A stretch of DNA of 36,885 bases from Thermoplasmata archaeon (GTDB taxonomy: Archaea; Thermoplasmatota; Thermoplasmata; Thermoplasmatales; Thermoplasmataceae), in assembly GCA_021816965.1 (NCBI GenBank), contig JAKAWU010000006.1:1-36885 (forward strand). The letters run 5' to 3'. Shown here piece after piece: positions 7,245-16,208 of this stretch (its first letter is position 1; each line of letters starts with the position of its first letter). A program made the translations under genes and the position numbers. Below the pieces are notes generated by a model. It searched no databases, was not told the DNA's origin, and saw only the letters and a program-made list of their open reading frames with translations.

Positions 7245-7704
7245 TTTTCCTATAAACCTCCCATGAAAATCTCAATGCCCATTGATCTCTCTTCTTTTCA
7301 TGTTTCCAACTGAATGTAATGCGGAATTAGCATTTCAGCAATGATTCAGTCACTTTGCATATGGAAAGCTTTATTCATGGGATCAGCATGTTCAATCAAT
7401 GAGTAACATTGTAGATTACGGTCTCCGTGAAGCATATAATTCCATGAAATCCATGGACAAACTTGCGGAAATCGATCCCATGATAAATTGGGAATTATTG
7501 AGGCCCATAGTGAGAGAACTTTACAGGAATGATACAGAGAAAGGCGGAAGGCCCAATATTGATGAGATTGTCATGATAAAGACACTTTTCCTGCAGAGCA
7601 TGTACAACTATTCCGATGAATCCATAGAGAGAGAACTGTACAACCGTATTGACTTCCGGAACTTCCTCCACTATCCGGAAATAATACCTGATTCAAGGTC
7701 AATC
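7245..7704 (+). mobile_element. IS5-like element, 5' portion only
   Basis: The left end TTTTCCTATAAACCTCCCAT begins at 7245. The same terminus recurs at 35031 and, diverged, on the minus strand ending at 23293. A leader of about 150 bp precedes the transposase start at 7399. The element is lost after about 7704; no right end was found. It truncates the ABC ATPase remnant. Confidence 0.7.
7399..7704 (+). pseudogene. IS5-like transposase, N-terminal DUF772 fragment
   Basis: The frame starts MSNIVDYGLREAYNSMKSMD and contains RPNIDEIVMIKTLFLQSMYN, YSDESIERELYNRIDFRNFL and PDSRSI. This is the DUF772 (InsH N-terminal) domain that precedes the DDE catalytic domain. In relatives PDSR(S/T)I leads on to W.FRERL; here that is replaced after residue 102 by unrelated sequence running to a stop at 7815. 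No catalytic residues remain, so it is not functional. Confidence 0.85.
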
Positions 7705-7762
7705 TGTGTATATTATGATCTAAATCACCAGAATTTTTTTACTCTTTTCCCTGAATTATTGT

Positions 7763-8275
7763 TTAGAGGAGAATATACATGTACAATTCATCAAAATACC
7801 TGTTTCCACGCTTGATCGATTTTGGCCGCATACCGTAGTCTATAAAACCGAGATTCCTGTATAGAGAATTGGCTCTCTTATTTGTGGTGAAAACACTCAG
7901 TGTCACGATTTCAAGTTTTCCTCTTGCAGCGTCCAGTGCACCTAAGATAAGTGCTTTTCCTATACCTCTGTCTCTGTATCCCTCCCTGATCGCAATTCCG
8001 AGAACTCCATTGTGTGAGACTTCAGAACCAGGTCTAATTCGGTGAATATCGCATATCCCAACAACTTTTCCATCTTCCACAGCAACCCTCACGAATGCAT
8101 CTCCTTTCATAGTGTTTCTGTAAAGATTTGAAAACCACTCAACTTCACTCTCAAAAGAAGGTTTGTCATGGAAGAATATGATGCCAAATTCTTGGTCTCT
8201 CTTAACTTCTTCATAGTACGAATAATAATTTTCTATAAGATCATTCATATCATTCCATTGAAGTTCTCTTATCAT
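7763..8275 (-). CDS. GNAT-family N-acetyltransferase
   Basis: The protein has 170 residues, typical for a single-domain GNAT. Motif A is visible as VLGIAIREGYRDRGIGKALI (R/Q-x-x-G-x-G/A: RDRGIGKA), which binds the acetyl-CoA pyrophosphate. The C-terminal motif B reads NKRANSLYRNLGF, the usual N..a..lY.k.GF. The substrate cannot be told (protein N-terminus, amino acid or small amine). Start ATG 8275 follows an A/T-rich TATA-like stretch by about 28 nt. It stands alone next to IS debris. Confidence 0.88.
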   Translation of the reverse strand: MIRELQWNDMNDLIENYYSYYEEVKRDQEFGIIFFHDKPSFESEVEWFSNLYRNTMKGDAFVRVAVEDGKVVGICDIHRIRPGSEVSHNGVLGIAIREGYRDRGIGKALILGALDAARGKLEIVTLSVFTTNKRANSLYRNLGFIDYGMRPKSIKRGNRYFDELYMYILL

Positions 8276-8470
8276 TCAACCAATAAATGATTAATATTGT
8301 TTAAAAATTTATCCATTCAACTGATTTCAATTATTTATGTGATATTTCAGAAACCAGAAGAATATGAACTTTTTAGACGAAAAATCTCTTACTGTGTATA
8401 TTCACCGTTACGCACAGCAGAATAAGAATGCGAAAAGATTATCATAATACATACATTGTAGGAATCCAAT

Positions 8471-9976
8471 ATGCAATTATGGGAATGGATTTCAATCGTA
8501 TCTATTATATTCTCTCTTCCAGTTATAGTTACATCATATTACCAGCTTATTCTTTTTGTTTCAGCACTTCTCTACCCACTTGATCTGGAAAAAGAGACTC
8601 CTGAATTGACGGAATTTCCATCTGTTTCAATACTCATTGCATGCTATAACGAGAAGAATGTTATAGGAGAATCACTTGATGCAATAACAACGCTTGATTA
8701 TCCATTTTCAAAGATTAATGTAGTGATAGCTGACGATTCAGACGATGAGACACGGTTGATTGTTGATGACTATGCTATGAAACTTGAAAAATTAGGAATA
8801 AAAACAATTATTTCAAGAAGAGATGAAAGAATTAATTTCAAGAGTGGGGCCCTCAATAAAGCACTTCTTCTTGTCACAGGTGATTACACACTTCTTCTGG
8901 ATGCGGATTCAAGAGTTAAACAGGAAACTCTAAAAAAAGGGATACACGCCATCCTAACACACAAAAACACTTCCTTTGTATCATACAGGGTAGGCCATTA
9001 TAACAGGTATTTCAACAGGATCACGCAACTTTTTGCACTTTCACAGGACATGGGTGATATGCTGTCAAAGATGGGTTCATACCGGTTCAATCTCCCATTC
9101 TCTTTACAGGGTGGTTTCACTCTTGTTAAAACCTCCGTATTGAGGGATGTCGGAGGGTGGTCTGAGCACACAATTACTGAAGATGCAGATCTATCATGGA
9201 AGATATATCTCAATGGAACGAGGGGAATCTATCTCAGCAACTCAAGGATAATGAGCGAGGATCCCTCTACTCTGGAAACGTGGAAAAAACAGGTTGCAAG
9301 GGTACAGCAGGGATGGACCAAGCTTGAAATTGACAGATTCAAGAGCACAGTGAAGGCGAAAAATGTTTCAATCAGGAACAAGTTCATACTTTTCAATATA
9401 TTCTTTGCACCATACTCCAATGTCAGCTGGCTTGTCACGACATTTATCTCTGCGTTTGCAGTAATATTTCAAATTGAAGCCCCAGCAAGCTCAATTTTCA
9501 GCAGCCCAATCTATGTGACCATACTTCTGATCCCTACGGTACTTTTCTATTTGTCAGGTGCCTATGCTCTCAAAGTTCAGAATATACTCAATTTCAAAAA
9601 TGGCGTGATGATTCCACTGTTATCTTATACTACTGCCTGCATGATAACCAGAGCTGCAATAGGGTTTACTAATGGCATAATGGGAAAGAGAGGGAATTTT
9701 TTCAGAACACCAAAAAGAGGGATGAATGCATCTACAGACATGAAATATTATATGGATTTGAAAATGGACAGAAGCGATTACATAGAAGCAACATTCTCTG
9801 CAATAGGTATAGTTGTGGGAATAATAGTTCTTTATTACGGGGTCTGGGTACTTTCTCTCTCTTTGTTGATCTTTTCAATTCTGACACTCAAATCAGTAAA
9901 TTTCAGGAAGTCTTCACCTGCGGACACTTCTGTGGAAGTTAAAGAAATTCTGGATGAAGCAGTAAAGGCTTTATGA
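8471..9976 (+). CDS. Membrane-bound family 2 glycosyltransferase
   Basis: The protein has 501 residues. An N-terminal membrane helix (about 5-35) precedes a GT-A domain with VSILIACYNEKNVIGESLDA (51-70), ADDSDDETR (88-95), LLLDADSRVK (D144, D146; nucleotide-sugar/metal DxD), TEDADLSW (236-243; acid base region) and QVARVQQGW (Q274, R277, W282; the QxxRW-type motif of processive enzymes). Four C-terminal hydrophobic segments follow (about 300-475). This is the layout of cellulose synthase/hyaluronan synthase-like enzymes. It likely makes a cell-surface polysaccharide or glycolipid from a UDP- or GDP-sugar; the product is unknown. It is a single-gene unit. Confidence 0.9.
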   Translation: MQLWEWISIVSIIFSLPVIVTSYYQLILFVSALLYPLDLEKETPELTEFPSVSILIACYNEKNVIGESLDAITTLDYPFSKINVVIADDSDDETRLIVDDYAMKLEKLGIKTIISRRDERINFKSGALNKALLLVTGDYTLLLDADSRVKQETLKKGIHAILTHKNTSFVSYRVGHYNRYFNRITQLFALSQDMGDMLSKMGSYRFNLPFSLQGGFTLVKTSVLRDVGGWSEHTITEDADLSWKIYLNGTRGIYLSNSRIMSEDPSTLETWKKQVARVQQGWTKLEIDRFKSTVKAKNVSIRNKFILFNIFFAPYSNVSWLVTTFISAFAVIFQIEAPASSIFSSPIYVTILLIPTVLFYLSGAYALKVQNILNFKNGVMIPLLSYTTACMITRAAIGFTNGIMGKRGNFFRTPKRGMNASTDMKYYMDLKMDRSDYIEATFSAIGIVVGIIVLYYGVWVLSLSLLIFSILTLKSVNFRKSSPADTSVEVKEILDEAVKAL

Positions 9977-10033
9977 CAGCACAAAGAGTGTGAATATCTA
10001 CTCAATTGTTTCAATGTTGGATTGAAATACAAG

Positions 10034-10107
10034 AGCCGCCGACGGGATTCGATCCCGCGACCTTGTGCTTACCAAGCACACGCTCTACCATGCTGAGCTA
10101 CGACGGC
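10034..10107 (-). tRNA. tRNA-Thr (anticodon GGT)
   Basis: On the minus strand the acceptor GCCGTCG (10107 to 10101) pairs with CGGCGGC (10041 to 10035). The discriminator is T, as in archaeal threonine tRNAs. The anticodon stem TGTGC/GCACA encloses TTGGTAA. The T arm is CGGGA-TCGAATC-type. No CCA or intron is encoded. Confidence 0.96.
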
Positions 10108-10157
10108 GACAGGGTGAAAATGTAATAACATTAATAAATTTTGCATAATGTGGCATT

Positions 10158-11129
10158 TTAGTTCTTATACAGAATGAGACCATTTTTTTCAACTGTGGAA
10201 CACATTCCTATGGTTTCCATATGCCTCAAATGAGATATGGCCTCCCCTATGGCAAATTTCTTCTCCATGTGATTCATTGAATCAAGATGCCTCCCCCTGC
10301 TCCATGTCATTTTGCACGCAATATCATATGCAGTTATCATTTTCCCATTTATGATATTCCGTATCTCTTCCATTCTTGTTGTATGATGAGACAGGAGAGA
10401 TTCGATTCTTCCCTTCACATTGCTGAAGGGAACTCCATGTCCCGGATATGCATTATTGATAGGAAGAAGCGCCGTCTTTTTCAAACTATCAATGTAATGG
10501 CCCAGAAAATCAGTCACACCATCGTAATAGCTTATGTTTGGAGTGATTTTCTCAAGTATATGGTCACCTGTGAATATTATGTCAGTTCCTGATGGAATGA
10601 AGCAGGTCGAACCAGGTGAATGGCCGGGTGTGCTCACATATTCGATACCTGTTTTTGTTACCGGCAGTTTATCAAAACTGTTTATGGAAAGTCCGGCATA
10701 TTCATCAAGTTTTGCAAATACAGGGTTCTCCTTTCTGAAAGCAAGAGAAGTAGGATCTGGCACGCCATTCATTTCAAGGAGTTTTTCATCATTTCCTGCG
10801 TAGCCATCAACATCTTCCTGCATTTTTAATATAAATTCAAGATCATTTTTTCCAATATAGAGTGGAATTCCATATTTCTCACTTGCAATCACTCCTCCTC
10901 CAAGATGATCAATGTGTAGATGAGTAAGAAGGATACCATCAATTTCTGAGAAATCAACGCCACTGTTTAAAAGGAAATCAAAACCTGCCCTATCCATACC
11001 GGCATCAATCAGATAGGTGCCTTTTTCTGTTTTTATTCGGTAAACAGAAGCAAATTTGAGTGCCCTTATAGCTATAGGGACAGTGTACATTTTAATCTCA
11101 GGGTTCATGGTTCTTGATGTTTTCATCAA
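10158..11129 (-). CDS. Metallo-beta-lactamase-fold hydrolase
   Basis: The protein has 323 residues. The zinc motif HLHIDHLGG gives H70, H72, D74 and H75. Downstream are STPGHSPGS (third histidine), IFTGDHIL (bridging aspartate) and YPGHGVPF (last histidine). The N-terminus has the expected SVYRIKTEKGTYLIDAG strands. The C-terminal 80 residues (SLLSHHTTRMEEIRNII, MEKKFAIGEAISHLRHMETI) look like the helical extension of LACTB2/YobT-type members that binds RNA or forms a small winged-helix. Substrate is unknown; glyoxalase II-like thioesterase or nuclease are both possible. Upstream ATGs within the first 14 residues leave the start slightly uncertain. Confidence 0.88.
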   Translation of the reverse strand: MMKTSRTMNPEIKMYTVPIAIRALKFASVYRIKTEKGTYLIDAGMDRAGFDFLLNSGVDFSEIDGILLTHLHIDHLGGGVIASEKYGIPLYIGKNDLEFILKMQEDVDGYAGNDEKLLEMNGVPDPTSLAFRKENPVFAKLDEYAGLSINSFDKLPVTKTGIEYVSTPGHSPGSTCFIPSGTDIIFTGDHILEKITPNISYYDGVTDFLGHYIDSLKKTALLPINNAYPGHGVPFSNVKGRIESLLSHHTTRMEEIRNIINGKMITAYDIACKMTWSRGRHLDSMNHMEKKFAIGEAISHLRHMETIGMCSTVEKNGLILYKN

Positions 11130-11239
11130 TAATCTATTTTATTCAATATTCGTTTTCTTTATAACACTATTCGAAACAGATAAATTGAATCTTAACAACG
11201 GAATGAAAAAAATTTAATATATGCTTCAATTGTCTCACG

Positions 11240-12283
11240 TTGACAGACTTCGATTATGATGCAATAATAATTGGTGCTGGAACGGCAGGGTTGTCTGCCG
11301 GTGCAGTGTTGGAAAAGAATGGCAAGAACTATATTATTCTGGATAAGAAAAAAGAGATAGGAGTTCCAGTCAGGTCCACGGGTGCAGTTTCACTTGAATG
11401 GGTGAGAAGAATAGGAATGCCTGAGAATCCTGAGATTATAGACGCAGAAATTTCCAGCATGAGTTTCAGAACAGACAGGAACGCAAGAATTGATATGAAT
11501 TTTGGCAAAACTGTAGGACTCGTTTACAATTTCACAAATTATGAAAAATTTCTTTCAAACAAATTTGCCGGAAAACTCAACATAAAACTTAACACAAGGG
11601 TTACAGGGGTTTCAGGTAACGTGGTTACTACTGAAAACGAAACATATACTGCAACACACATAATCATGGCTGCCGGACCCCAATCTACTTTTGGAAAGAA
11701 ATTACCGAAAAACGAGGTTCTGGTGGCATATGAAGAAATAAGAAAAGCGCCTGCAAGAGATGACTTTCAGATGATCTTATGGTTTAGCGATGATGCTCCA
11801 GGCGGATATTTCTGGGATTTTTCAGAATCAGGAAATTCCAGGAAAATAGGTGTTTGTTTTTATCCTCTGAAAGGTGAACAACCAAAGGAAATTCTGTATA
11901 AGTTTCAGGAAAAATTCCCTGAAATCAAAGGGGAGATGATTTCTACAATGGCGCATCAGATTCCTCTGGGAATGCCGCTTGAAACTGTTATAGAGGAAAA
12001 CAGACTCTACACAGGAGACATGGTCAATGCAGTTCTAAACACAACTGCAGGGGGACTTCAGGGAGCATTCTGGACTGGAAAGGAAGCAGCCCTTGCGGTG
12101 GTTAGCGGCAATCCGAAACAATATCAGGCGAAATGGGATTCGGAAATCAGGCCATGGTTGATGAAGCATCACAATCTGCACAGAAGAATGAACAGGAACG
12201 GTGCAAAATCCATAGGGAGGCTGATGACTTTGGCAAAGGTCATGCCTATGTCAATGAAGAAAAAGGTATTTGGTGGACTCTAA
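11240..12283 (+). CDS. Geranylgeranyl-reductase-family FAD flavoprotein
   Basis: The protein has 347 residues and begins with a Rossmann FAD motif, YDAIIIGAGTAGLSAGAVLE. Next come the GGR-family strand ILDKKKEIGVPVRSTGAVSL and the GD motif region ENRLYTGDMVNAVLNTTAGG, which binds FAD ribose and flavin. GGR enzymes saturate the isoprenoid chains of archaeal membrane lipids or prenyl quinones, so a lipid-related role is plausible. The start is a TTG with a TATA-like AATTTAATAT about 25 nt upstream. It ends three bases before a convergent gene. Confidence 0.85.
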   Translation: MTDFDYDAIIIGAGTAGLSAGAVLEKNGKNYIILDKKKEIGVPVRSTGAVSLEWVRRIGMPENPEIIDAEISSMSFRTDRNARIDMNFGKTVGLVYNFTNYEKFLSNKFAGKLNIKLNTRVTGVSGNVVTTENETYTATHIIMAAGPQSTFGKKLPKNEVLVAYEEIRKAPARDDFQMILWFSDDAPGGYFWDFSESGNSRKIGVCFYPLKGEQPKEILYKFQEKFPEIKGEMISTMAHQIPLGMPLETVIEENRLYTGDMVNAVLNTTAGGLQGAFWTGKEAALAVVSGNPKQYQAKWDSEIRPWLMKHHNLHRRMNRNGAKSIGRLMTLAKVMPMSMKKKVFGGL

Positions 12284-12286
12284 AAC

Positions 12287-12673
12287 TCACTTTCTATCTT
12301 TGATTATCTCAATAAGCTTCATCCTGTCATAATCCAGTTTGAATTTTATTTTTTTCGTCTTCAGTAATTTTGATATGGCTTCGGCCGCATCATATACAGA
12401 TTCTGATGAGTAATTGTAAGTAACAGTCATTTCAGTCTTCCCAAGAGGAAAAATTAGTGTAAGGCCAGTTTCCTCAGAATGAAATCCAATCGGTTTCTTG
12501 TCATTGGATATTTCTCTCATGTTAAGCTCAAGTTTCACGGTATAATGCTGTTCCTCTTCCTGGGAAAGTTCCTTCTCTCCTTTAATAACGTGGAAAATGT
12601 CAGGAAACACTTTTTCCAAATTTTTCCATTTAAAAGAGGGGTCGAAGATAAAATGGGCGCTCCAATTTTTCAC
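12287..12673 (-). CDS. Hypothetical protein, 128 aa
   Basis: The ORF starts with GTG (KNWSAHFIFDPSFKWKNLEK) and has a TATA-like AATATAAAAAG about 25 nt upstream, fitting a leaderless GTG start. It is rich in alternating beta-type segments (KLELNMREI, GLTLIFPLGKTEMTVTYNYS) and ends in a basic helix (AAEAISKLLKTKKIKFKLDY). No family is recognised. It has no membrane segment or cysteines. It converges with the GGR-family gene. Confidence 0.72.
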   Translation of the reverse strand: MKNWSAHFIFDPSFKWKNLEKVFPDIFHVIKGEKELSQEEEQHYTVKLELNMREISNDKKPIGFHSEETGLTLIFPLGKTEMTVTYNYSSESVYDAAEAISKLLKTKKIKFKLDYDRMKLIEIIKDRK

Positions 12674-12797
12674 TTATCATAATCGAATCTTTTTATATTA
12701 ATTTGATTGATTATCTTAATGTTGCTTCATTCAAATAGTTAATGCAATATATATAGCAATCAGTAACATCTTTATAGTCAAATACGCTCAAATACAG

Positions 12798-13961
12798 ATG
12801 GTATCCCTGACACCACTATTTTACAAACTTCTCCTGTCGAGGGTGTTTTTAAGTATCACATTCAACTTTTTTGTGATATTTTTTCTCTGGATCATTGTTA
12901 TTGATTATGATTCAGTATTTTTTGCAGGAATGCTTGCAACAATTTACCTTGCAACGTCTCTTTCCTTTTCATTGCCCATAGGCCACATGATAGACAGAAT
13001 GAACAGCACTGTGGTTGGATTGCTGGGAACACTGGTAGGAATTTCAGCTGCAATTCTGGTATTTTTTGGTCAATCATTGATTTTTGTTTATATAAGCATG
13101 GCTCTGTTGACTTTAGGAGTGACGATGAAAGGTGACTCATTCAGTGCCACGACGAAAAAACATCTTGATGATAAACAGTATCATGAAGCAAGTTCATATA
13201 TTCAGGGCACTGTATATGCTTCAAATCTTCTGGGGACAGCAATTGGTGGTGTTTGCATTCTGTACTTCAGGGATTATTTCCCAATAATTATGATTTCGTT
13301 TGTCATCGCATCCCTGTTCACTTCTACCATTGCTAAGGAGGAAAAATCCCGATCATCTGCAGAAACAGGAATGAAGGAAATGCGTTCAGCAATTTATTTT
13401 TATAGAAAAATTCTTGGCTTCATGATTGTTGCCTTTGCACTTAACGGTCTTTTTGAGTCAATTGATGTCTATTCATCGGGGCTATTCCATATTGTCTTGA
13501 AGACCTCACCACTGTATTATACAATTTTCGTCGCATCAGTACCTGTAGGGGGAATCATAGGTTCGGTAATTTCTAAAATGTTTCCTGCAGTCGGTAAAAA
13601 TGGCATAAAAATATCTGTTTTTATCTTGGGAGTTTCACCGATTTTAATTATTCTTGGAATCAGCAGGATGGCTATTATTGATATTGCAATGGCTTTTACT
13701 CTGGGGCTCATTCTTCCTATAATCAACATACCTCTCACTGCAAAACTCATGGGCGTTGTGCCGAAAGAAATATATGGAAAGGTCATGGCTTTCCTGAGGG
13801 TGTTTATAAGTGGTTCAACTCCCCTGATGGCTGCCATATTCTCCTTTGTATCAATTTATGTTCCTGTGGACATGATGTTTCTTTACATAGGATTGGCAAT
13901 GATCCCTATCACAGCACTCTCTTTTGCTGTAATACCAAGATTCATGGCTTTGGAATCCTGA
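12798..13961 (+). CDS. Major facilitator superfamily transporter
   Basis: The protein has 387 residues and about 12 hydrophobic segments. The loop between helices 2 and 3 reads GHMIDRMNSTVVG, a recognisable form of the MFS motif A (GxLaDrxGrr). The second half opens with IYFYRKILGFMIVAFALNGL after the central loop KEEKSRSSAETGMKEM. It resembles the drug-efflux branch without a diagnostic substrate motif. A TATA-like TTTATAGT lies about 24 nt before ATG, suggesting a leaderless message. Confidence 0.87.
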   Translation: MVSLTPLFYKLLLSRVFLSITFNFFVIFFLWIIVIDYDSVFFAGMLATIYLATSLSFSLPIGHMIDRMNSTVVGLLGTLVGISAAILVFFGQSLIFVYISMALLTLGVTMKGDSFSATTKKHLDDKQYHEASSYIQGTVYASNLLGTAIGGVCILYFRDYFPIIMISFVIASLFTSTIAKEEKSRSSAETGMKEMRSAIYFYRKILGFMIVAFALNGLFESIDVYSSGLFHIVLKTSPLYYTIFVASVPVGGIIGSVISKMFPAVGKNGIKISVFILGVSPILIILGISRMAIIDIAMAFTLGLILPIINIPLTAKLMGVVPKEIYGKVMAFLRVFISGSTPLMAAIFSFVSIYVPVDMMFLYIGLAMIPITALSFAVIPRFMALES

Positions 13962-14238
13962 AATAAATTCTCCGAGATACAAAGTGCAATTGAAACAGAA
14001 TATATTGTAAATTGCTTTATTCACAGCTTCTGTTACACATTTATTATTGATCTGAGCCATGATTTTGGGAAGATATTTTATCTTCCAATGATACATTCTC
14101 CCTAACCCACTTTTCTTCTTCTACAAGAATTTGATTTTGAAATATTTCTGGTTATTGTTATTCGAATTTAGAATACATCTTGCTTATTTCATTAAAAGAC
14201 AACTTAATATTATAATTTAGTATTCTAATTCTTAAAAG
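13962..14238. other. Gene-free gap upstream of the ATPase/TOPRIM pair
   Basis: No ORF of quality, no tRNA-derived direct repeat and no array of repeats is seen. Its right end is the promoter of the ATPase gene. Confidence 0.4.
14209..14217 (+). promoter_or_regulatory. TATA box of the ATPase/TOPRIM operon
   Basis: ATTATAATT is centred 26 nt upstream of ATG 14239, and no Shine-Dalgarno precedes that ATG, so the operon is probably transcribed from the start codon. Confidence 0.58.
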
Positions 14239-15510
14239 ATGATAATCAAAGAAGTTGGAATTGAAAATTTCAAAGGGATCGATTCATTAAAATTCAAACC
14301 AAAACTTCTGAATGTAATTGTAGGTAGAAACAATACTGGAAAAACTTCAATTATAGAGGCCATTGCTATGGCTCTTGACGGAACATTTCTTGATGAGAAT
14401 TATTCGGAATCTCCGACCTCAATAATTAACTACCTGGCGAATTCAGGAGAAATTTCTCTTGCCCTATCTGAAAATCGAAATACCAAACTTGTTTTGAAAT
14501 TCAAGAGAATAGATGAGCATGATCTGTATAAAAATATAGTCAGTAAGACATTGAATGACATTAAAAAAATTCAAGCTGGATCTGAAAAAAAAACAACTTC
14601 AGGAACGATTGATTCTAAAAAGATTAAAAAAGCTATAGATTCAAACGATATTTCTATATTTCAAGATGCAATCGAAGTAATTCTCAAGAATAGGTTTACA
14701 ACAGATATTATTAAAAAATTATTACAAGACTGTGTCTTAGTCAATAATGGAAATGAAGAGTATCTACTATTTGGGAATGATTTCAGATCTTTTGTAAATC
14801 AAATCACTGAAGCAGTTATTGAAAAAATTTATGATAAAAGTGTTGTTAAACAATTAGTATGGTCAACTAATTTTTCCTTGATACACTATTCTACATATTC
14901 ACCAATTTTTCCAAGTCAAAGAAAGAAAAGTATCTATGATTCTACGAAAATGATCTTTGTTAAAAATCCATTGCAAACTTTACAAACTCTATTAATCACG
15001 AAGGAGGGGCATCAGGAATTATCCTTAGAGATAGAAGATATACTCAAAAAAGATGATGTTCTTCCAAACTTAATTAGATTCGATTTTACTGAGTTAGTAT
15101 TTGATACGCCAGAAAGTAGAAAATCTGTCAAATTTAATAGGATGGGGGAAGGCTTCCAAACTCTGGTAGCCATTTTAGCAATTCTAAAATCCAACGGAAA
15201 TGTAAATTCTATTTTTCTGATGGAAGAACCGGAAGTACATATGCACCCCGGATATGTTGGTGAACTAGTAAAGTATTTAGCACAAATATCAAGTTCTCTG
15301 AAGATCCAGTTCTTCATAACAACCCATAGTTATGACTTGATTCAGTCACTCCTTGAAGAGGAAAATCCTGATCTCAAAGAATTTTTGGAAAAAAATCTAT
15401 TATTACTCAGACTAAACAAAGTTAATGACACTATAATAGGAGAAAACATAACATATAAGGATGCAAAGAAGGATAGTTCCGTTCTTCTTCTTGATTTGAG
15501 AGGAATTTGA
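14239..15510 (+). CDS. OLD/AAA15-type ATPase (AriA-like) of a two-gene module
   Basis: The protein has 423 residues. It begins with the RecF/SMC-like strand IIKEVGIENFKGIDSLKF and Walker A VGRNNTGKTSIIEAIAMAL (G29-T36). A charged, lysine-rich coil region (about 90-160) is inserted. The C-terminal lobe carries MGEGFQTLVAILAIL (signature-like; 302-316), Walker B IFLMEEPEVHMHPG (325-338, E329/E330) and FFITTHSYDLI (H363). This is the ATPase half of OLD-family nucleases, but no TOPRIM domain follows within the protein. That domain is in the next gene. Separate ATPase and TOPRIM genes are the layout of PARIS (AriA-AriB). The codon use is visibly more A/T-rich than neighbouring genes, suggesting transfer. 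Confidence 0.85.
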   Translation: MIIKEVGIENFKGIDSLKFKPKLLNVIVGRNNTGKTSIIEAIAMALDGTFLDENYSESPTSIINYLANSGEISLALSENRNTKLVLKFKRIDEHDLYKNIVSKTLNDIKKIQAGSEKKTTSGTIDSKKIKKAIDSNDISIFQDAIEVILKNRFTTDIIKKLLQDCVLVNNGNEEYLLFGNDFRSFVNQITEAVIEKIYDKSVVKQLVWSTNFSLIHYSTYSPIFPSQRKKSIYDSTKMIFVKNPLQTLQTLLITKEGHQELSLEIEDILKKDDVLPNLIRFDFTELVFDTPESRKSVKFNRMGEGFQTLVAILAILKSNGNVNSIFLMEEPEVHMHPGYVGELVKYLAQISSSLKIQFFITTHSYDLIQSLLEEENPDLKEFLEKNLLLLRLNKVNDTIIGENITYKDAKKDSSVLLLDLRGI

Positions 15511-16128
15511 TTGAAGGCGCTCATACTGTTAGAAGGAAATAATGATGGAATATTCCTTAAGGAAATAATACAAAATACCGCTTTTCCTAACATCAGACCA
15601 AATTATTATAAAAATCAGGGAACAAAACCTCAAAAAAAAGTTGAAGAAACTAAACTCCTAAGGAGCTTTTGTAGAAAAGATTGTGAGCATAATTTGCTAA
15701 TAGAAGAAGAGGGAGGAAAAGGCTTTGTCCTGAGTCTTTTTCATAATGTAATTGTTAATTTCTTGATAACCAACAAAAATATTCATTTAACAGTGATATT
15801 TGATCACGATGGAAATGATCCAACGAAGGAAATTGAAAAAATTAACAAAAATCTCCAAGACAAAACTTTTGGAAGAATTGAATTGAAACCAGCTGTTCCA
15901 AAAAAACAAATTATTCCTGGATTATATTCAAGAGAATTTTTTCTAACCATTAACCAAGGAAAATATAATAGAAACTTGACAAGTTTTTCCTTTATCAGTT
16001 TTGATAAATCTTTAGAATGTGAAGTGGCTAAACTCTGCCATAAATCTGAGAGTGAAATAGATGAAAATGACATAAAATTTTTTGCGTCTAAAATAAAATT
16101 CAATGACTTAATTCCCAATTCACCTTAG
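15511..16128 (+). CDS. TOPRIM-domain protein (AriB/DUF4435- or DUF3226-like nuclease candidate)
   Basis: The protein has 205 residues and starts with TTG immediately after the TGA of the ATPase gene (TGATTG), so translation is coupled. The TOPRIM pattern is visible: ALILLEGNNDGIFLKEII supplies E8 on the first strand, and TVIFDHDGNDPTKEIEK supplies D98 and D100 (DxD) after the expected spacing. The C-terminal part (about 120-205) has KKQIIPGLYS and DENDIKFFASKIKF but no further domain I recognise. Such proteins cleave nucleic acid (OLD, or AriB cutting tRNA). The activity here is inferred only. It ends 84 bp before tRNA-Arg. Confidence 0.78.
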   Translation: MKALILLEGNNDGIFLKEIIQNTAFPNIRPNYYKNQGTKPQKKVEETKLLRSFCRKDCEHNLLIEEEGGKGFVLSLFHNVIVNFLITNKNIHLTVIFDHDGNDPTKEIEKINKNLQDKTFGRIELKPAVPKKQIIPGLYSREFFLTINQGKYNRNLTSFSFISFDKSLECEVAKLCHKSESEIDENDIKFFASKIKFNDLIPNSP

Positions 16129-16208
16129 CTGAAAGATGTCAAATCTTTAAACTCTGAAAAATTTAAAAATTTAGTTTATAAAAGAAGGCGGGAGCTAAAC
16201 CATTGTTA

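Noticed and set aside
7062-7313. Plus-strand 83-residue ORF
   Set aside because: It is antisense to the ABC ATPase remnant and runs into the IS5-like end; no protein signal.
7399-7815. Full 138-residue protein at the IS5-like remnant
   Set aside because: Similarity ends at residue 102 (PDSRSI); the rest is read-through into flanking sequence beside the GNAT gene.
13851-14096. 81-residue minus-strand ORF after the MFS gene
   Set aside because: It overlaps the MFS 3' end and has no recognisable motif or start signal.
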